Assembly (NCBI RefSeq): GCF_011761565.1 | Contig: NZ_JAASRM010000001.1 | Span: 1,922,139-1,986,138, forward strand | Reading direction: 5' to 3' | Length of the DNA stretch: 64,000 nt | From: Rhizomicrobium palustre | Lineage (GTDB): Bacteria; Pseudomonadota; Alphaproteobacteria; Micropepsales; Micropepsaceae | Shown: positions 9,085 through 16,876 of the stretch, piece by piece | Layout: every line of letters starts with the position of its first letter | How positions within the stretch are numbered: the first letter of the stretch is position 1 | Translations under genes and position numbers: made by a program | The notes under the pieces: generated by a model | What the model was told of the DNA's origin: nothing | What the model saw: the letters and a program-made list of their open reading frames with translations, nothing else | The model's database searches: none

Positions 9085-9117
9085 GAGGGGGCCGAAAGGT
9101 CCCCTCTTTGTTTTTTG
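9085..9117 (+). terminator. Intrinsic terminator after hydA1
   Basis: The stem GAGGGG/CCCCTC with a GCCGAAAGGT loop is followed by TTTGTTTTTT. It ends the gltD-like/hydA1 unit, so hydC onwards needs its own promoter. Confidence 0.85.
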
Positions 9118-9121
9118 GGTC

Positions 9122-9135
9122 TTGATCTTTCGCAA
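9122..9135. promoter_or_regulatory. FNR/FixK-type box upstream of hydC
   Basis: TTGATCTTTCGCAA matches TTGA-N6-GCAA and differs from the 4967-4980 box only in the spacer. It lies just after the hydA1 terminator and about 137 bp before the hydC start, as expected for an activator site of the second hydrogenase unit. Confidence 0.5.
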
Positions 9136-9271
9136 GGAAAGAAAATTTCACCCCTGATTTTATGGGTTTGACCGGCGCGGGCCGGATCAAGCGGGACGTG
9201 TTCTTTCGAGCGTGTGCCCGGTCTTTTCGTTTGGGCATGCGCCGCCGTCCCTTTTTCGAGGGAGGAGCGGC

Positions 9272-9769
9272 ATGGATGCGCAACAGCAATGGCGGACCGA
9301 GGTCGAACAGCTCGTCCGTGTCCATGGACGCAGCCGCACGGCCTTGATGCCGATCCTGCAGGATATCAACCGCGCCCATAGCTATATCCCGGAAGGCGCG
9401 ATGCTGGCGGTCTCCTCCGCACTGTCTGTGCCACGCACCGAAGTCTATGGCGTCGCCAGCTTCTACGCCTATTTCAGCGTCAAGCCGCGCGGGCGTTATG
9501 TCATCCGCGTCTGCCGTACCATCTCCTGCGCCAAACAGGGCGAGTATCACCCCGCCATCGCCACCCTCATCACCGAGCTTGGTATCGGCTTTGGCGAAAC
9601 CACGCCCGACGGCCTCTTCACGCTCGAGCAAACCAATTGCTGCGGCATGTGCGATCAAGGCCCCTCCATGGTGGTCAATGAAGACGTGCATGTGCGCCTC
9701 AGCGAGGCGAGCGTACGGGCGCTGCTGACTGAGTATCGCCAGCGTGCCGGAGCCGAATTGAAACATTAG
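9272..9769 (+). CDS. hydC: NuoE-like [2Fe-2S] subunit of NADH-linked [FeFe]-hydrogenase (HydC)
   Basis: This 165-residue thioredoxin-fold protein is of the NuoE/HydC family. Four ligand cysteines are visible in VCRTISC and TNCCGMCDQGP, separated by about 40 residues as in the family. The N-terminal helical part (LMPILQDINRAHSYIPEGAM) matches the NuoE helical bundle. It would hold one [2Fe-2S] cluster between the flavin subunit HydB and the rest of the complex. A strong GGGAGGAGCGG ribosome site fixes the start at 9272. It is the first gene of the hydC-hydB-hydA2-hydE cluster; the gap to hydB is 11 bp. Confidence 0.93.
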   Translation: MDAQQQWRTEVEQLVRVHGRSRTALMPILQDINRAHSYIPEGAMLAVSSALSVPRTEVYGVASFYAYFSVKPRGRYVIRVCRTISCAKQGEYHPAIATLITELGIGFGETTPDGLFTLEQTNCCGMCDQGPSMVVNEDVHVRLSEASVRALLTEYRQRAGAELKH

Positions 9770-9780
9770 GGGAGGCCAAA

Positions 9781-10992
9781 ATGCCAGAATCCAAGATGGA
9801 CCCGAAATCGGTACGCGGTTTTGTCGGCAACAAGCTCTCCTTCTCGGATATCTCCGCCAGCGAAGCCTTGAAATCCGCGGCGCAAATGGATGGCGAAGAT
9901 ATCGTCGCCATCGTCAATGCCTCCGGCCTTAAAGGGCGGGGCGGGGCAGGCTTTCCCACCGCCAAGAAATGGGAATATGCCCGCGGCCAGGAAGGCCATC
10001 CCAAATACATCATCGGCAATGCCGATGAGGGTGAGCCCGGCACGTTCAAGGACAGGCTGATCCTGACCGATTTTCCCGAACTCGTCTTCGCAGGCATGGC
10101 GATTGCTGGCCGCGCCGTAGGGGCGGAGTTCGGCATCCTGTACCTGCGCGCCGAATATGGCTGGCTGCGCGCCCATCTCGAAACCGCCATCGAACGCTGC
10201 CGCGACGAAGGCATGCTCGGCAAGGTGATCGGCGGGGCGAAGGATTTCTCCTTCGACATTTCCATCCGCATGGGCTCGGGCGCCTATATCTGTGGCGAGG
10301 AAACCGCGCTGCTGGAATCCCTTGAAGGCCGCCGGGGTGATGCACGCAACCGCATCCCCTTCCCGGTGCAGGCGGGCTATCTCGGCAAGCCCACCGTGGT
10401 GAACAATGTCGAGACCCTGGCCTGGGTGCCCTGCATTCTCCTGAAAGGCCCTTCCTGGTTTGCATCCCGCGGCACCCGAAAGGCGCCCGGCGCTTGGCTC
10501 TTTTCGGTCTCGGGCGATTGCAAGCGGCCCGGTGTTTACGAATATCCCTTCGGTACCTCGCTTCGCCAAATCCTCGCCGATGTCGGCGCGGAGGATGCCA
10601 AGGCGGTGCAGGTGGGCGGGGCGAGCGGAACTTGCGTGCCGCCCGCAGAATTTGACCGCACGCTCACACCCGGCGATCTTGCCACCGGAGGCTCGATTAT
10701 CGTCTTCGGCCCGGGGCAGGACATGTTCGCGGTGGCGGAGAATTTCCAGCATTTCTTCGCCGATGAATCTTGCGGCCAATGCATTCCCTGCCGGGTCGGC
10801 AATCAGCGCCTTCTGGAAGCCATCGCGCGCATGCGCAAAGTAGGGCTCGACCGCGAGGCCGAACGCAATGTGCGTCAGCTCGCCCAAACCATGAGCGTCG
10901 CCTCAAAATGCGGTCTCGGCCAGATGAGCCCGCGTGCCTTTCTTTCCATCCTCAACACTTTCGCGGGCGATCTGCCTGCCAAGCATGCGTGA
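9781..10992 (+). CDS. hydB: NuoF-like FMN/NADH subunit of [FeFe]-hydrogenase (HydB), short form
   Basis: This 403-residue protein has the NuoF core: FMN-binding GRGGAGFPTAKKW, NADH-binding GNADEGEPGTFKDR, the segment GSGAYICGEETALLESLEG, and the 4Fe-4S site ESCGQCIPCRVG plus KCGLGQ near the C-terminus. Thermotoga-type bifurcating HydB is over 600 residues, with an extra N-terminal [2Fe-2S] thioredoxin domain and a C-terminal two-cluster ferredoxin domain. Both are missing here, so the size is that of NuoF itself. It would connect NADH to HydA2 through HydC. Whether the complex bifurcates with ferredoxin cannot be decided from sequence; the missing C-terminal domain favours simple NADH coupling. 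Confidence 0.93.
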   Translation: MPESKMDPKSVRGFVGNKLSFSDISASEALKSAAQMDGEDIVAIVNASGLKGRGGAGFPTAKKWEYARGQEGHPKYIIGNADEGEPGTFKDRLILTDFPELVFAGMAIAGRAVGAEFGILYLRAEYGWLRAHLETAIERCRDEGMLGKVIGGAKDFSFDISIRMGSGAYICGEETALLESLEGRRGDARNRIPFPVQAGYLGKPTVVNNVETLAWVPCILLKGPSWFASRGTRKAPGAWLFSVSGDCKRPGVYEYPFGTSLRQILADVGAEDAKAVQVGGASGTCVPPAEFDRTLTPGDLATGGSIIVFGPGQDMFAVAENFQHFFADESCGQCIPCRVGNQRLLEAIARMRKVGLDREAERNVRQLAQTMSVASKCGLGQMSPRAFLSILNTFAGDLPAKHA

Positions 10993-11003
10993 AGGGGATC
11001 ACC

Positions 11004-12902
11004 ATGGACGTCGAAACCATCACCCTCACCATAGACGGCAAAGACATCTCCGTCGCGCCGGGCACCACAGTCCTGGAAGCAGCCCGCATCGCGGGGATTC
11101 ATATTCCCACCCTCTGCCATCACGACGATCTCTGCTCGGAAGCGCTGTATTCCCAGACCAGCGAGAGCGATCGGCCCAAGCATGAAGAAAGCGGCATGCT
11201 GGCGACGCCGTCCTCCTGCCGCCTCTGTCTGGTGGAGGTGGAGGGGCTTTCCAAGCTCCATGCCTCCTGCGCTTTGCCGGTGCATGGGCCGATGACGGTT
11301 CGCACCACCTCGGCCGCGATCCGCCATGCCCGCCGCGATATTCTCGAATTGATGATGAGCGAGCATTACGGCGATTGCTTCGCCTGCGCCCGCAACGGCA
11401 CCTGCGAATTGCAAAAGCTCTGCGAGGATTACGGCGTCACCAGCGAGCGCTTTGGCCGCCCCCGTGCGCCGCTCTTCGACAAGGCCGCGCCCGGCAACAT
11501 CATCATGCGCGACATGAATAAATGCATCCTCTGCCGTCGCTGCGTGCGCATGTGCGCGCTCTATCAGGGCGTCTATGCGCTGACCACCGAGGGGCGCGGC
11601 GATCACAGCCGCATCTCGACCTTCATGGGCCGAGAAATGAAGGATGCAGCATGCATCAATTGCGGCCAATGCATTAATCGCTGCCCAACCGGGGCGCTGA
11701 CCGAACGCGACGACACCGAAGCGGTGTGGCAGGCGATCGAGGACCCGGACAAGATCGTGGTGATCCAGACCGCGCCTGCGCCCCGCGCCGCGATTGGCGA
11801 GGCTTTTGGCTGCGAGCCCGGCACCGCGCTCACCTATCAGCTCAACACAGCGCTGCGCCGGATCGGCTTCGACAAGGTGTTCGACACCACCTTCTCCGCC
11901 GACCTCACCATCATGGAAGAGGGCGCCGAGCTGCTCTCCCGGCTTTATAAAGGGCTTGTGCTCAAGGATAACGCGGCGCGGCTGCCGCAATTCACCTCCT
12001 GCTCGCCGGGCTGGATCAAATTCATCGAGCATTTCTATCCGGCGTATCTGCCCAACCTCTCCTCGGCCAAAAGCCCGCAGCAGATGATGGGCGCGGTGAT
12101 CAAAACTTATTTCGCCGAAAAGAATGGCTGGGACCCGTCCCGCATCGTCTCGGTCTCGCTGATGCCTTGCACCGCCAAGAAATTCGAAGCGGCGCGGCCC
12201 GAGATGGATTCCAGCGGTTTCCGCGATGTCGATTACGCGCTGACCACCCGCGAGGTGGCGCGAATGCTGAAACAGGCGGGCATTGAACTACCCAAGCTGG
12301 AAGGCTCGCCTTTCGATGATCCCTTCGGCGTGTCGTCCGGTTCCGGGGTAATTTTCGGGGCGACGGGCGGGGTGATGGAGGCCGCGCTCAGAACCGTGGT
12401 CGAACTCGTGACCGGCGAAAAAGTGGAATACCTTTTCGACAAGGCCGACATCAAACCGGTGCGCGGCTTCGATGGGGTGCGGATGGCCGAAATCCCCATC
12501 ACGTCGGTTGGGCCGGTGCCGAAGCTGCTCGCCCATCTAATGCCGGATTTCGACTGGCTGAAAGGCGTCACCCTCCGCGTCGGTTTGGCACATGGCACCA
12601 TCAATGCCATGCGGGTGCTGCAGGATGTCGCTGAGGGCGGGCCGCTTTCGACCTGTCATTTCATCGAATTCATGGCTTGCCCGGGCGGCTGCCTGGGCGG
12701 GGGCGGGCAGCCCATTCCGACCGACCGGGAAATACGTACCGCCCGCGCCAAGGCGCTCTATGGCGAGGATGCGCATGACGTGGTACGCAAGTCTCACGAA
12801 AATGCGGATGTGTTACGCATCTATCGCGAGTTTTTCACGGAAGGGCCGCTAAGCCGCAAGAGCCATGAACTTTTGCACACCCGCTACAAAGAAAGGGTCT
12901 AG
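11004..12902 (+). CDS. hydA: [FeFe]-hydrogenase catalytic subunit HydA2 with Cys-to-Ser change in motif L1
   Basis: This 632-residue second hydrogenase has the same cluster order as HydA1: an N-terminal [2Fe-2S] domain, HYGDCFACARNGTC, CILCRRCVRMC, CINCGQCINRCP, then the H-cluster domain. L2 is MPCTAKKFE (C389) and L3 is MACPGGCLGGGG (C559, C563). L1 reads TSCSPGW, so the H-cluster ligand C333 is kept but the following proton-relay cysteine is Ser334. Other proton-path residues seen in clostridial CpI (MEEGAEL, LSSAKSP) are kept. The [2Fe-2S] domain has a loop of about 30 residues between TLCHHDDLC and PSSCRLC. It follows hydB by 11 bp and so is the catalytic subunit of the NADH-linked trimer. 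The start has AAGGGGAT upstream. Confidence 0.95.
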   Translation: MDVETITLTIDGKDISVAPGTTVLEAARIAGIHIPTLCHHDDLCSEALYSQTSESDRPKHEESGMLATPSSCRLCLVEVEGLSKLHASCALPVHGPMTVRTTSAAIRHARRDILELMMSEHYGDCFACARNGTCELQKLCEDYGVTSERFGRPRAPLFDKAAPGNIIMRDMNKCILCRRCVRMCALYQGVYALTTEGRGDHSRISTFMGREMKDAACINCGQCINRCPTGALTERDDTEAVWQAIEDPDKIVVIQTAPAPRAAIGEAFGCEPGTALTYQLNTALRRIGFDKVFDTTFSADLTIMEEGAELLSRLYKGLVLKDNAARLPQFTSCSPGWIKFIEHFYPAYLPNLSSAKSPQQMMGAVIKTYFAEKNGWDPSRIVSVSLMPCTAKKFEAARPEMDSSGFRDVDYALTTREVARMLKQAGIELPKLEGSPFDDPFGVSSGSGVIFGATGGVMEAALRTVVELVTGEKVEYLFDKADIKPVRGFDGVRMAEIPITSVGPVPKLLAHLMPDFDWLKGVTLRVGLAHGTINAMRVLQDVAEGGPLSTCHFIEFMACPGGCLGGGGQPIPTDREIRTARAKALYGEDAHDVVRKSHENADVLRIYREFFTEGPLSRKSHELLHTRYKERV

Positions 12903-14013
12903 GCCTTCCTCGCCAGAATTCGCTGAACTGGCGGCAAAGCCGGAGCTCACGCGCGCCGATCTGATCAAGCTGCTCTCTGCCAAGGCGGAAGACGAAATCG
13001 AAGCGGTCCGTGCCGAAGCCGAGCGGGTGCTACTGGCCGAATGCGGCAATGGTGTTTACCTGCGCGGGCTGGTCGAAGCCTCCAACGCCTGCGCCTGCGA
13101 TTGCCTTTATTGCGGCATCCGAAAATCCAACCGCGAGGTTAACCGCTACACGCTTTCGCTGGAAGATATCCTCTCCTGCGCCCGCCAATGCGCCGAGATG
13201 GGCTATGGCTCGATGGTGATCCAATCGGGCGAGCGTGCGGACAAGAAATTCATCGATCTCATCGAAGAGGCGGTGCGCCGCATCCGCATCGAAACGGTCA
13301 GCGAGAAACAGCCCGAAGGTCTCGGCATCACGCTCTGCATCGGCCAGCAGACGAAGGAAACCTATCAACGCCTCTATGCGGCCGGAGCGCATCGCTATCT
13401 GCTGCGTATCGAGAGCACCAATCCCAAACTCTTCGCAGCCATCCATCCCGCCGAGCAAAGCTTCGAAAGCCGGGTGGAATGTTTGAAGCTGTTGCGCGAG
13501 GTCGGCTATCAGGTCGGCACCGGCGTGATGATCGGCCTGCCGGGCCAAACCCTCGAAGACCTCGCTGACGATATTCTCTTCTTCTCCACCCTCGATATCG
13601 ACATGATCGGCATGGGTCCGTTCATCCCGCATGCAGGCACGCCTTTGGGCGATTTGCCTTGCCCAGATGTGGCCGAGCGCTTACGGCTGGCTTTCCTGAT
13701 GATTGCCGTGACGCGCCTCAAGCTTCGCGACGTGAACATCGCGGCGACCACCGCACTTCAGGCGCTCGATCCCATCGGGCGCGAAAAGGGCCTTCGTTTC
13801 GGGGCCAATGTGATCATGCCCCAGATGTCGCCCACCGAAGTGCGCGCTGATTACCAGCTTTATCCCGGCAAGCCTTGCATCGACGAGAATGCGAAAGACT
13901 GCCAATCCTGCCTGAATATGCGGGTGGAATTTGCGGGCCGCAAAATCGGGCTTTACGCCTGGGGCGACTCTCTCCATGCCAGGAAGCGTCAAACTGGGGG
14001 CGGGCATGGCTGA
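12865..14013 (+). CDS. hydE: [FeFe]-hydrogenase maturase HydE (radical SAM)
   Basis: This 382-residue radical SAM protein has the SAM-cluster motif CX3CX2C within ACACDCLYCGIR and HydE features: NCxY-type contacts around SNREVNRYTLS, SGE in VIQSGER, and GTGVMIGLPGQT. A second cluster motif CX7CX2C (CIDENAKDCQSC) sits near the C-terminus, as in Thermotoga HydE. HydE acts on the Fe-organometallic product of HydG during assembly of the di-iron subcluster. The start at 12865 overlaps hydA2 by 38 bp and has only a weak ribosome site; no better in-frame start was found. Its 3' end overlaps the aspartase-like gene by 8 bp. Confidence 0.93.
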   Translation: MNFCTPATKKGSRPSSPEFAELAAKPELTRADLIKLLSAKAEDEIEAVRAEAERVLLAECGNGVYLRGLVEASNACACDCLYCGIRKSNREVNRYTLSLEDILSCARQCAEMGYGSMVIQSGERADKKFIDLIEEAVRRIRIETVSEKQPEGLGITLCIGQQTKETYQRLYAAGAHRYLLRIESTNPKLFAAIHPAEQSFESRVECLKLLREVGYQVGTGVMIGLPGQTLEDLADDILFFSTLDIDMIGMGPFIPHAGTPLGDLPCPDVAERLRLAFLMIAVTRLKLRDVNIAATTALQALDPIGREKGLRFGANVIMPQMSPTEVRADYQLYPGKPCIDENAKDCQSCLNMRVEFAGRKIGLYAWGDSLHARKRQTGGGHG

Positions 14014-15388
14014 ACGGCAGGAAAGCGATGGCCTCGGCGAAATTGCGATTGCCGACGGCGCTTTGTGGGGCATCCATACAGAACGGGCGCGGCTGAATTT
14101 TCCCACCACGGGGCGGCGCGTACCTTATGTGCTGATCGCCTCCATGGCGGTGGTCAAACACGCCTGCGCGGTGACCAATGCCGAGCTTGGGCATTTAAAG
14201 CGCGACGCCGCTGACGCGATTATTGCCGCTTGTGCTGAGGTGTGTGAGGGCGGGGCGATGGAGCGCCAGTTTCCGCTCGACGCGTTGCAAGGCGGGGCCG
14301 GCACCTCCACCAATATGAATCTCAATGAGGTGATTGCCAATCTCGCATTGGCGCATCTCGGCAAGGCGCCGGGCGACTATGCGAGCGTGCATCCCTTGCA
14401 CCACGTTAATCTCCATCAATCGACCAACGACGTATATCCCACCGCCTTGCGCATAGCCGCGATTGCGGGCGTGCGGCGGCTCGCCGATTCCTTCGCCAAG
14501 CTGCAAGGCGCCTTCCAGGAAAAGGAAACCGCCTTTCAAGCGATCCCGAAAATGGGCCGCACCGAATTGCAGCCCGCCGTGCCGATGACGCTGGGCCAGG
14601 AGTTTTCCGCTTTTGCCGAAGCCATCGCGCGCGACCGCTGGCGCACCTTTAAATGCGAAGAGAGGCTCAGGCTCGTCAATCTTGGCGGCACCGCGATTGG
14701 CACTGGGCTGACCGCGCCGCGCGCTTTCATCTTCCGTGTCATCGAAGTCTTGCGCGCGCTGACCGGCATGGGTCTGGCACGCAGCGAAAATGTTATCGAC
14801 GGCACGGCCAATGCAGATGCCTTTGTCGAGGTTTCGGGAATCCTCAAAGCCTCCGCCGCCAATCTCTCCAAGATCGCGGCCGATCTGCGTCTGTTGCATT
14901 TCCTGGGCGAAATCGCGCTGCCACCCTTGCAGGCGGGGTCCTCCATCATGCCGGGCAAGATCAATCCGGTGATGACGGAGTCGGTGATGCAGATCGCCAT
15001 GGCAGTCAGGGCCAATGATGCGGTGATCGCCGAATGCGCCGCCCATGGCACGCTGCAGATCAATGAGTATATGCCGCTTCTGGCCTTCACGCTTCTGGAA
15101 AGCCTGGAGATGCTGAACTCCGCCGCGCGTGCTTTCACCAAACATGTTGCCGCTATCGAAGCGGATGCTGCGCGCTGCGCCGCGTATCTTTCCGACAGTC
15201 CGACGCTCGTCACCGCCTTTCTGCCCAAGATCGGTTATGAGCGCGCCGAGGTACTGGCGAAAGAATACGCCGTTGCCAAAGCCGGTAAGCCCGAACTTTC
15301 TTTGCGGGAGTTTCTGGTCTCGCGCCTCGGTCACGGCATCGTGGACGAAGTTCTCTCCGCACCCAACCTCATCAAACTTGGTCACTAG
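14006..15388 (+). CDS. Aspartate ammonia-lyase-like protein (fumarase/aspartase superfamily) in hydrogenase maturation cluster
   Basis: This 460-residue protein belongs to the fumarase/aspartase superfamily. The signature loop GSSIMPGKINPVMTE, the active-site segment GGAGTSTNMNLNEV and the HQSTNDVYPTAL motif are all present and match aspartase or class II fumarase. The start is ATG 14006, overlapping hydE by 8 bp; an upstream in-frame start at 13931 lies inside hydE and is unlikely. Aspartase genes recur between hydE and hydF in other hydrogenase clusters. A plausible role is local supply of ammonium for the dithiomethylamine bridge of the H-cluster, which is inference. Aspartase and fumarase activity cannot be told apart by eye; the context favours aspartase. 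Confidence 0.85.
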   Translation: MAERQESDGLGEIAIADGALWGIHTERARLNFPTTGRRVPYVLIASMAVVKHACAVTNAELGHLKRDAADAIIAACAEVCEGGAMERQFPLDALQGGAGTSTNMNLNEVIANLALAHLGKAPGDYASVHPLHHVNLHQSTNDVYPTALRIAAIAGVRRLADSFAKLQGAFQEKETAFQAIPKMGRTELQPAVPMTLGQEFSAFAEAIARDRWRTFKCEERLRLVNLGGTAIGTGLTAPRAFIFRVIEVLRALTGMGLARSENVIDGTANADAFVEVSGILKASAANLSKIAADLRLLHFLGEIALPPLQAGSSIMPGKINPVMTESVMQIAMAVRANDAVIAECAAHGTLQINEYMPLLAFTLLESLEMLNSAARAFTKHVAAIEADAARCAAYLSDSPTLVTAFLPKIGYERAEVLAKEYAVAKAGKPELSLREFLVSRLGHGIVDEVLSAPNLIKLGH

Positions 15389-15420
15389 CTTCATGCGGAA
15401 GAGGGTCGGATAATTTTACG

Positions 15421-15447
15421 TCATGGCCGGGCTCGACCCGGCCATCC
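15421..15447. repeat. Small palindromic repeat before hydF
   Basis: A perfect stem ATGGCCGGG-CTCGA-CCCGGCCAT (15423-15445) is flanked by TC and CC. It is of the TCATGGCCGGGCTCGACC type that is widespread between genes in Alphaproteobacteria. A related but imperfect copy lies at 21248-21277. It has no U-run, so it is a repeat or weak hairpin rather than a clear terminator between the aspartase-like gene and hydF. Confidence 0.7.
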
Positions 15448-15508
15448 AGTCTTTTGCGTGGCCATGACGGTGATACAAAAACAAAAAGACAAATCGGGAT
15501 TTGGAAAC

Positions 15509-16756
15509 ATGGATCTGCCGGTTACTCCTAAAGCCAGCCGCCTTCATATCGGCATCGCCGGGCGGGTGAATGTCGGCAAATCCTCTTTCCTCAATATGTT
15601 GGCGGGCCAAGACCTCGCTATCACCTCCGCTCTGCCGGGCACCACTACCGATGTGGTTGAAAAGACCATGGAGCTGTTGCCGCTCGGCCCTGTAACCCTG
15701 ATCGATACGGCAGGTATCGATGATGCGTCCGAGCTTGGCAGCCAGCGCATCGCCATGACCCAAAAGGCGCTGCGCCGTGCCGACATATTGGCGCTGGTGG
15801 TCACGCCGGACGCCTGGAGCGCTTACGAGGATAATCTCATCAACGAGGCGCGCGCCGCCAAGGTGCCGGTCCTGATCGTGATCAATAAGACCGACCTTGC
15901 CGAGCCTTCGGCGGATTTTCTCTCGCTGATCGACGTCAAGCGGCTGGCCTGGATTTCCGGCAGCGCCACGGGCGGAGCTGCGGAAAGCTTCCGTCAAGCC
16001 TTCAAGGATGCGGTGCGCGGTCTTTTGCCCACATTATATACAGCACCACCGAGCCTTCTGGGCGATCTCTTGCCGCCGGGCGGTCTCGCGGTACTGGTGG
16101 TGCCGATTGATCTGGGCGCACCCGCAGGGCGATTAATCGTGCCCCAGGTCCAAGCTTTGCGCGATCTGCTCGATAGCGATGCCAGCGCTCTGGTGGTGAA
16201 GGATCGCGAATACGCCGCGACCCTTTCGCGTCTCAAAACGCCGCCTGATCTCGTCGTTTGCGATTCCCAGGTGGTAGCGCGTGTCGTTGCCGATACGCCG
16301 CAGGGTATTCCGCTCACGACCTTCTCGATCCTCTTTGCCCGTTTTAAAGGCGATCTCAATGCGCTGGCCCGCGGGGCAGGCGTTTTGAACCGGCTGAAGC
16401 CCGGCGATCGCATCCTGATTGCGGAAGGCTGCTCCCACCATCCCCTGGAAGACGATATCGGCCGGGTGAAAATTCCGCGCTGGCTCCGGCAATTTTCAGG
16501 CTGCGAACTCGATATATCCACCTGCGCCGGCCATGATTTCCCGGCCGATCTCAAGGATTATCGGCTTATTATACACTGTGGCGGATGTGTGATGACGCGC
16601 CATGAGGTCTTGGCGCGCATGGGTGAAGCCGAGACGGTTCAGACAGAAATGACCAATTACGGGCTCGCCATTTCGGTGCTTCAAGGGGTGCTGGAAAGGG
16701 CACTATCGCCATTTCCAGGCGCTTTAGCAGCCTATAAGGGGCATTTTGGTACGTAA
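15509..16756 (+). CDS. hydF: [FeFe]-hydrogenase maturation GTPase HydF
   Basis: HydF is the scaffold GTPase that assembles the di-iron subcluster and delivers it to HydA. The N-terminal GTPase domain shows the P-loop GRVNVGKSS, switch motif PGTTTD, DTAG and NKTD. The C-terminal domain carries the cluster ligands CSH (in EGCSHHPLED) and HCGGC, the family's CxH...HCxxC signature. I chose ATG 15509, which gives MDLPVTPKASRLHIGI and matches the usual short HydF N-terminus (415 residues); GTG 15458 and ATG 15464 are in-frame alternatives close to the palindromic repeat. It lies 120 bp after the aspartase-like gene in the same direction. Confidence 0.93.
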   Translation: MDLPVTPKASRLHIGIAGRVNVGKSSFLNMLAGQDLAITSALPGTTTDVVEKTMELLPLGPVTLIDTAGIDDASELGSQRIAMTQKALRRADILALVVTPDAWSAYEDNLINEARAAKVPVLIVINKTDLAEPSADFLSLIDVKRLAWISGSATGGAAESFRQAFKDAVRGLLPTLYTAPPSLLGDLLPPGGLAVLVVPIDLGAPAGRLIVPQVQALRDLLDSDASALVVKDREYAATLSRLKTPPDLVVCDSQVVARVVADTPQGIPLTTFSILFARFKGDLNALARGAGVLNRLKPGDRILIAEGCSHHPLEDDIGRVKIPRWLRQFSGCELDISTCAGHDFPADLKDYRLIIHCGGCVMTRHEVLARMGEAETVQTEMTNYGLAISVLQGVLERALSPFPGALAAYKGHFGT

Positions 16757-16876
16757 AAACGCCTAAGCGGCCCTTGCAAGTCAGTTATTCTTCACTAGCT
16801 ATTCCCCGTAATGTGACTGGTATTCGTCGGCGGAGGGCATTATCGCCCTGTCGCGCACATTTTTACGGGAATCACA

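Noticed and set aside
9168-9190. TTGACCGG...CCGGATCAA as an FNR site before hydC
   Set aside because: The half-sites are about 14 bp apart rather than 4; it is at most a weak inverted repeat.
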